A stretch of 11,021 bases of DNA from an uncultured Oscillibacter sp. (GTDB taxonomy: Bacteria > Bacillota > Clostridia > Oscillospirales > Oscillospiraceae): positions 1 to 11,021 of the forward strand of contig CAMNAE010000028.1 in assembly GCA_946530565.1 (NCBI GenBank). Direction: 5' to 3'. Position 1 is the first letter of the stretch, and the number at the start of each line of letters is the position of its first letter. Of this stretch, positions 7,802-11,021 are shown in pieces. A model generated the notes under the pieces. That model had not been told where the DNA came from. It searched no databases and saw only the letters and a list, made by a program, of their open reading frames with translations. A program made the translations under genes and the position numbers.

Positions 7802-7843
7802 GGCGCGAAGCGCCGGGACTTCCCTTCCCCAAAGCGGAAGGAA
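7802..7843. repeat. Paired small hairpins resembling the repeat at 9477-9516
   Basis: GGCGC-GAA-GCGCC (7802-7814) is followed by CCTTCC (7823-7828) and GGAAGG (7836-7841) around a 7-nt loop. The order (a GCGC-rich stem, a short linker, then a CCTTCC/GGAAGG stem) is the same as at 9477-9516, so it may be a decayed copy of the same element. The match is in layout more than in sequence. Confidence 0.4.
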
Positions 7844-7852
7844 ATACGGGTG

Positions 7853-7907
7853 AAAAACCCGGGAACGGTTTGGCGGATCGATCCGCCGCAGCCGTTCCCG
7901 GGTTTTT
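7853..7907. terminator. Bidirectional intrinsic terminator between niaR and the zinc operon
   Basis: A perfect 16-bp stem pairs 7853-7868 (AAAAACCCGGGAACGG) with 7892-7907. The A-run at one end and T-run at the other give a U-tract in both directions. Within its loop is a second palindrome, GGCGGATCGATCCGCC (7872-7887), making a two-storey hairpin. It ends trkA-trkH-niaR on the plus strand and the metal uptake operon on the minus strand. Confidence 0.95.
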
Positions 7908-7918
7908 ATTATGATTTC

Positions 7919-8509
7919 TTACAGCTCGATGACCGCGTTTTTGAGGCGGCAGTAGGTCTGGCCGTCCTCGTCGTAGAGCTCGAACTCACCGGTAACGGTG
8001 GCCTCGGTCTGATCTGCCGGGTACTCGCCCTCGGCCAAAAGATACTCGATGCCCTGCGCGCAGCAGGCGGTCGCGTCGGCGATGATGATCGCGTAGTAGG
8101 TCGTATCCGTGCTCTCGGCGTAGGCGGAGGCGGCCTGACCCTTCATGCGGATGATCTTGCCGACGTAGTCGTCGGGCTCGTACATGATGTTCGAGACCTC
8201 GGCATAGACCATCGTCGAGCTCATCGTCGTCAGGTCCACGTCGACACCCTCGGTCGAAGAGCCCTGCGCCGCACCCTCAGCGAGGAGCTCTTCGCGCTCG
8301 GCGTCGGAGATCGTCGACCAGTCGTCCTCGGTGCCGGCCTTTTCCTCGGTGCCGAGATCCTGGCCTGCGTTCGCAAGCACGTCGCTGACCGTCTGGCTCG
8401 TCGAGCCGGAGCCCTTGGAGGCCGCCTGCACAGGCGCCTGGGAGCCGCCGCAGCCGGCAAGAGAGAGCGCGAGCAGCGCCGCAAGAAGGAAAGACACTGT
8501 TTTTTTCAT
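7919..8509 (-). CDS. Uncharacterised lipoprotein at the end of the metal uptake operon
   Basis: A 196-residue exported lipoprotein. Residues 1-20 are a lipoprotein signal peptide (MKK, hydrophobic core, lipobox LAGC with Cys20). A Ser/Gly/Ala-rich, then acidic linker covers about 21-95. The C-terminal part (about 100-196) is compact and beta-rich, with YEPDDYVGKIIRMKG (110-124) followed by strands, which looks like a small OB-fold. It contains a Cys-Cys pair at 149-150 (DATACCAQGIEY) and Cys187 (TYCRL), which could bind metal or form disulfides outside the cell. The ATG at 8509 overlaps the permease stop as ATGA, with GGAGGTG at 8516-8522, so it is translationally coupled to the transporter. 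I do not recognise a named family. A role in metal handling at the membrane is inferred from context only. Confidence 0.85.
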   Translation of the reverse strand: MKKTVSFLLAALLALSLAGCGGSQAPVQAASKGSGSTSQTVSDVLANAGQDLGTEEKAGTEDDWSTISDAEREELLAEGAAQGSSTEGVDVDLTTMSSTMVYAEVSNIMYEPDDYVGKIIRMKGQAASAYAESTDTTYYAIIIADATACCAQGIEYLLAEGEYPADQTEATVTGEFELYDEDGQTYCRLKNAVIEL

Positions 8510-9360
8510 CTGGAAACACCTCCGATACATTTACCTGCAAGATAGAAGAGCACAAAGCCGATGAGGTCGACCGAGACGATCGTCGAGCCGACCGGCGTGC
8601 CGCTGACGATCGAGACGAGGATCCCAAGCGCCGCGCACAGGACCGAGACGACCGCCGAGCAGACGGTCACGGCGAAGAAGTTTTTGAAGACCCGCATCGC
8701 CGAGAGTGCCGGGAAGATCACGAGCGCGGAAATGAGCAGCGAGCCGACGAGGTTCATCGCCAAAACGATGACGACGGCCACGATCACCGCGATCAGGAGA
8801 TTATAGAGCTTCGCGTTCGTCCCGACCGCGCGGGCGAAGCTCTCGTCGAAGGTGACGGCGAAGATCCGGTTGTAAAAGCACACGAAGGCGGCCACGACGA
8901 CGACCGAGAGGATCACGCTTAACGCGACCTCGACGGATGAGAGCGTGAGGATCGAGGTCGAGCCGAAGAGCGTCGTGCACACGTCGCCGGAGATGTTGCC
9001 GGAGGTCGGAAAGAGATTCATGAGCATGTAGCCGATCGCGAGTGAGGCGACCGAGATCATCGCGACGGCGGCGTCGCCGTTGATGCGTGTGTTCTGGCCC
9101 ATGCGCAGGAGCAGGATCGCGCAGACGATCGTGACCGCGAGCACGAGCGGCATCTCGTTGGTGAGGCGCGCGATCGCCGCGACCGCCATCGCCCCGAAGG
9201 CGACATGCGAGAGCCCGTCGCCGATGAAGGAGAAGCGCTTTAAAACCAGCGTCACCCCCAGAAGCGAGGAGCAAAGCGCGATCAGCACGCCGACGATCAG
9301 CGCATAGCGCACAAAGGGATAGGTCCAGTACAGGGCCAGCTTATCAAGGATCCCGATCAT
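8506..9360 (-). CDS. znuB: Metal ABC transporter permease, ZnuB/ABC-3 family
   Basis: An integral membrane protein of 284 residues with about eight hydrophobic segments, the usual size for the ABC-3 permeases that import zinc or manganese. The signature GDGLSHVAFGAMAVA (47-61), following the segment that ends LVLKRFSFI, is the conserved loop of this family. A second diagnostic stretch is LVGSLLISALVIFPA in the second half. The ATG at 9360 is the only good start; the ribosome site GGGAGG (9373-9378) is 12 nt away, longer than usual. The gene that should precede it, the ATPase znuC, is not present; a repeat element lies there instead. The stop codon overlaps the next gene by four bases (ATGA). 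Zinc is favoured because the neighbours are Cys/His-rich, but manganese cannot be excluded. Confidence 0.93.
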   Translation of the reverse strand: MIGILDKLALYWTYPFVRYALIVGVLIALCSSLLGVTLVLKRFSFIGDGLSHVAFGAMAVAAIARLTNEMPLVLAVTIVCAILLLRMGQNTRINGDAAVAMISVASLAIGYMLMNLFPTSGNISGDVCTTLFGSTSILTLSSVEVALSVILSVVVVAAFVCFYNRIFAVTFDESFARAVGTNAKLYNLLIAVIVAVVIVLAMNLVGSLLISALVIFPALSAMRVFKNFFAVTVCSAVVSVLCAALGILVSIVSGTPVGSTIVSVDLIGFVLFYLAGKCIGGVSR

Positions 9361-9405
9361 TTTCCAGATCCGCCTCCCGTTTTCTTCCGGCTTCCCGCCC
9401 GCACC

Positions 9406-9557
9406 AGCGTTGTCAGAGGGACGGTTCTCCTGACAATCGAGAAAGCGCTTGCCGAAGCCTTCTCCCTCATCCGTCCAGCGCTTACGCGCTGTCCACCTTC
9501 CCCCGCTGGGGGAAGGAATTCTTGTCAGCGTTGTCAGAGGGACGGTTCTCCTGGCAA
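9406..9557. repeat. REP/MITE-like element flanked by 27-bp direct repeats
   Basis: An identical 27-nt segment occurs at 9406-9432 and 9527-9553, sharing the core GAGGGACGGTTCTCC. Each copy is an imperfect palindrome: in copy 1, TTGTCAG (9410-9416) pairs with CTGACAA (9430-9436); copy 2 has CTGGCAA at 9551-9557. Between them are the hairpins AGCGC-TTAC-GCGCT (9477-9490) and CCTTCCCCC-GCT-GGGGGAAGG (9496-9516), in a context (CCTTCTCCCTCATCCGTCC, 9458-9476) that I recall as a dispersed repeat in gut Clostridia. A partial extra TTGTCAG at 9522-9528 hints at a nested or rearranged copy. The element begins 3 nt beyond the znuA stop and ends about 45 nt before znuB. Confidence 0.85.
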
Positions 9558-9560
9558 CTC

Positions 9561-10580
9561 TTACGTAAGTGCCTGTTTGAGGACGTTCAGGTTCTCTTCC
9601 ATCAATCCGAGATAGGTTTTCCCGGCCGCCACATCCTGCGCGGTCGTGGACTGCAGGGAGTTCATCGTCAAAATATCGGCGGACTTCGCCTGCGTGCTCT
9701 GGATGATCGTCTGCGCGATCCTGCCGTCGCCGGACTCGATCTGCATGACATGCTTGAGTCCCAGCTCGTCGACCTTGCCGGCGAGGAAGACGACGGTCTC
9801 GAAGCTCGCCTCGGTCTCGGCCGAACAGCCGACAAAGGCCGCGTAGTAGTCAAGGCCGTAGTCGTCGGTCATATAGCGGAAGGGGAAGCGGTCGCCGAAG
9901 AGCAGCGTCTTGACCGGCGCTGCGGAAACGGCCGCGGCATAGGCCTCGTCGAGTGCCGTGAGCTGCGCGATGTAGGCCTCTGCGTTTGCGGCGTAGGTAT
10001 CGGCATGCTCGGCGTCGAGAGCAGCGAGCGCGTCCGCGATCGCCGCACAGCATATTTCGGCGTTTTTCAGCGAGAGCCAGACATGCTCGTCGTACGCGCT
10101 CTCCTCCTCTTCTTCCGCCTCCGCCTGCATGCCCTCGACGATCTCCTCTTCCTTGACGGCGTCGCCGAGCGTCTCGAGCAGGTCGATGACCTGCCGGTCG
10201 GGGTTTCCGGCGCTTTCGAGCGCGTCGTCGACCCAGTCGTCGCTCTCGCCGCCCACGTAGATGAAGAGGTCGCTCGTGGCGATCTTCACCATGTCGTCGG
10301 CCGAGGGCTGGTAGCTGTGCAGGTCCGTGCCCTTGTCGAGGAGCAGCGTGAGCTCGACGCTTTCACTCTCGCCGACGATCTCACGCACCCAGTCGTATTC
10401 GGGGAAGATCGTCGCGACGACCTGCAGCGGCTCGGAGCCGGAGGCCGCGGTCGAAGCGGCGCTGCCAGAAGCCGCCGGGGCGGAAGCAGACGCCGGGGCC
10501 GGGCTGCCACCGCAGCCGCTGAGGCAGCCGAGGAGCAGCAGCGCGGAAAGGAACAAAGATGCCTGTCGTTTCATAAACAT
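9561..10580 (-). CDS. znuA: Metal ABC transporter substrate-binding lipoprotein, ZnuA family
   Basis: An extracytoplasmic binding protein that captures zinc (or manganese) and hands it to the permease; 339 residues. It has a lipoprotein signal peptide with lipobox LSGC (Cys23) and an Ala/Ser linker (24-50). The mature domain starts PLQVVATIFPEYDWVREIVG. Metal ligands that can be recognised are His88 (TDLHSYQPS) and His166 (DEHVWLS). The position where ZnuA proteins usually place the third His instead reads FGDRFPFRY (228-236), with no His, so the site is non-standard; Glu255 and Glu282 are candidates for other ligands. The usual His-rich flexible loop is replaced by a Glu-rich one (143-160). 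The ATG at 10580 is chosen because GGAGGG (10589-10594) lies 8 nt upstream; the ATG at 10574 is 14 nt away. Probably co-transcribed with the small gene upstream, as I see no clear promoter in the gap. Confidence 0.92.
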   Translation of the reverse strand: MFMKRQASLFLSALLLLGCLSGCGGSPAPASASAPAASGSAASTAASGSEPLQVVATIFPEYDWVREIVGESESVELTLLLDKGTDLHSYQPSADDMVKIATSDLFIYVGGESDDWVDDALESAGNPDRQVIDLLETLGDAVKEEEIVEGMQAEAEEEEESAYDEHVWLSLKNAEICCAAIADALAALDAEHADTYAANAEAYIAQLTALDEAYAAAVSAAPVKTLLFGDRFPFRYMTDDYGLDYYAAFVGCSAETEASFETVVFLAGKVDELGLKHVMQIESGDGRIAQTIIQSTQAKSADILTMNSLQSTTAQDVAAGKTYLGLMEENLNVLKQALT

Positions 10581-10752
10581 AAAAAGAACCCTCCAAAGGT
10601 GAATCAGGATCCTGTGGGCAGACTCTGCCCGCAAAGCCCGGCCTTGCATAAAAAGCCGGTGTTCCCGCCTTTTCGGCAGGACGCGCAGCGGGAGGAGCGC
10701 CCGCCGGTAATTCGATCGGCGACCCGCGTCTCCCGTGCAGCAATGATCCGAT
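10581..10752. other. Intergenic stretch upstream of znuA with small palindromes
   Basis: It holds perfect or near-perfect palindromes CAGGATCCTG (10605-10614) and GGGCAGA-C-TCTGCCC (10616-10630), plus CCGGC/GCCGG arms around 10637-10655. No T-run marks a terminator for the minus strand, no convincing -35/-10 pair is visible, and I see no Zur-type box. The palindromes could form an RNA structure between the two genes. Confidence 0.45.
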
Positions 10753-11021
10753 TCAATTGGAGAGTTTGACCTTTAAAAGGACCGGGTTGTGAGTCGCGGG
10801 AACCGCCATCAGCGCGCACAGGAGCGCAAGGCAGAGCGCATACGCGTTCGCCGACACAGCCGCTTCCGCCTCTGGCGCGGCGGCTGTCTTCATGAGATTT
10901 TGGGCGCACAGAGCCATCTGCTCGCAGATCGGGCAGTCTTCACCGGCGCAGTCGTGGTCGGCGTGGTGCACGAGGAAGGCGGACGAGGTCACGAGGACAA
11001 GCAGGGCGATCGCCGCCAGGA
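10753..11021 (-). CDS. Small Cys/His-rich membrane protein (5' end beyond window)
   Basis: The last 88 residues of a small protein whose start is off the right edge. What is visible: a hydrophobic segment at the edge (LAAIALLVLVTSSAFLV), then a dense Cys/His cluster HHADHDCAGEDCPICEQMALC, with His18, His19, His22, Cys24, Cys29, Cys32 and Cys38 in visible numbering. An Ala-rich linker, a second hydrophobic segment (about 57-75) and a short basic tail LLKVKLSN follow. Two membrane segments with the cluster between them on the same side suggest an extracytoplasmic metal-binding loop. I do not recognise a named family, though the CxxxxCPIC pattern recurs in small uncharacterised proteins of Clostridia. 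Its position just upstream of znuA, same strand, suggests a role in metal sensing or transport. A possible internal GTG start at 10992 is unlikely, because it would cut into the first membrane segment. Confidence 0.75.
   Translation of the reverse strand, partial: LAAIALLVLVTSSAFLVHHADHDCAGEDCPICEQMALCAQNLMKTAAAPEAEAAVSANAYALCLALLCALMAVPATHNPVLLKVKLSN

Noticed and set aside
7850..8545. 231-codon open frame on the plus strand
   Set aside because: Starts inside the terminator hairpin and is antisense to the lipoprotein, which has a clear signal peptide and ribosome site.
9357..9470. 37-codon minus-strand frame ending in a TGA that overlaps the znuB start
   Set aside because: Most of it is repeat-element sequence read through; no ribosome site. 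Only its last dozen codons might be a znuC remnant, which is noted as a finding rather than called as a gene.
9406..9557. CRISPR array
   Set aside because: Only two copies of the repeat, 94 nt apart, each palindromic with further hairpins between; no cas genes or regular spacers.
9522..10769. 415-codon open frame on the plus strand
   Set aside because: Antisense to znuA and running through the repeat element; composition is that of a shadow frame.

Overview
This is a GC-rich stretch of chromosome from a bacterium that looks like a Clostridia-class Firmicute, probably of the Oscillospiraceae type. The reasons are strong GGAGG-type ribosome binding sites, extended -10 sigma-A promoters, LxGC lipoboxes, a 3H-domain NiaR regulator, and a palindromic intergenic repeat carrying a 'GGGACGGTTCT' core of the kind often seen in gut Clostridia. 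The taxon is inferred, not proven. Nine protein genes are supported, in four transcription units; two run off the window edges.

Region 1 (1-2952, minus strand): an AMP-forming acyl-CoA ligase followed by iorA, the alpha subunit of indolepyruvate ferredoxin oxidoreductase, which leaves the window on the left. Together they suggest interconversion of aryl-acetic acids, aryl-acetyl-CoAs and aryl-pyruvates. A strong promoter at 2924-2952 drives them. The iorA reading frame is on the minus strand; the long plus-strand open frame there is antisense noise.

Region 2 (3031-4298, plus strand): a divergently transcribed, GldA-like metal-dependent alcohol dehydrogenase with its own promoter and a very good intrinsic terminator. 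The intergenic stretch holds two back-to-back promoters and a short inverted repeat that could be an operator.

Region 3 (4340-7907, plus strand): trkA, trkH and niaR, overlapping or nearly so, from one promoter and ended by a large bidirectional terminator. TrkA and TrkH form a potassium uptake system with an NAD-binding gate. NiaR is the niacin-responsive repressor of NAD synthesis and salvage, here with no nad gene beside it.

Region 4 (7853-11021, minus strand): a metal (probably zinc) uptake operon. In transcription order it holds a small Cys/His-rich membrane protein (start beyond the right edge), a ZnuA-type binding lipoprotein, a REP/MITE-like repeat, a ZnuB-type permease, and a lipoprotein of unknown function whose start codon overlaps the permease stop. 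The ATPase gene znuC, normally found between or beside znuA and znuB, is absent; the repeat lies between them instead. This missing component, the two uncharacterised proteins and the atypical ligand set of the binding protein are the most interesting features of the window.
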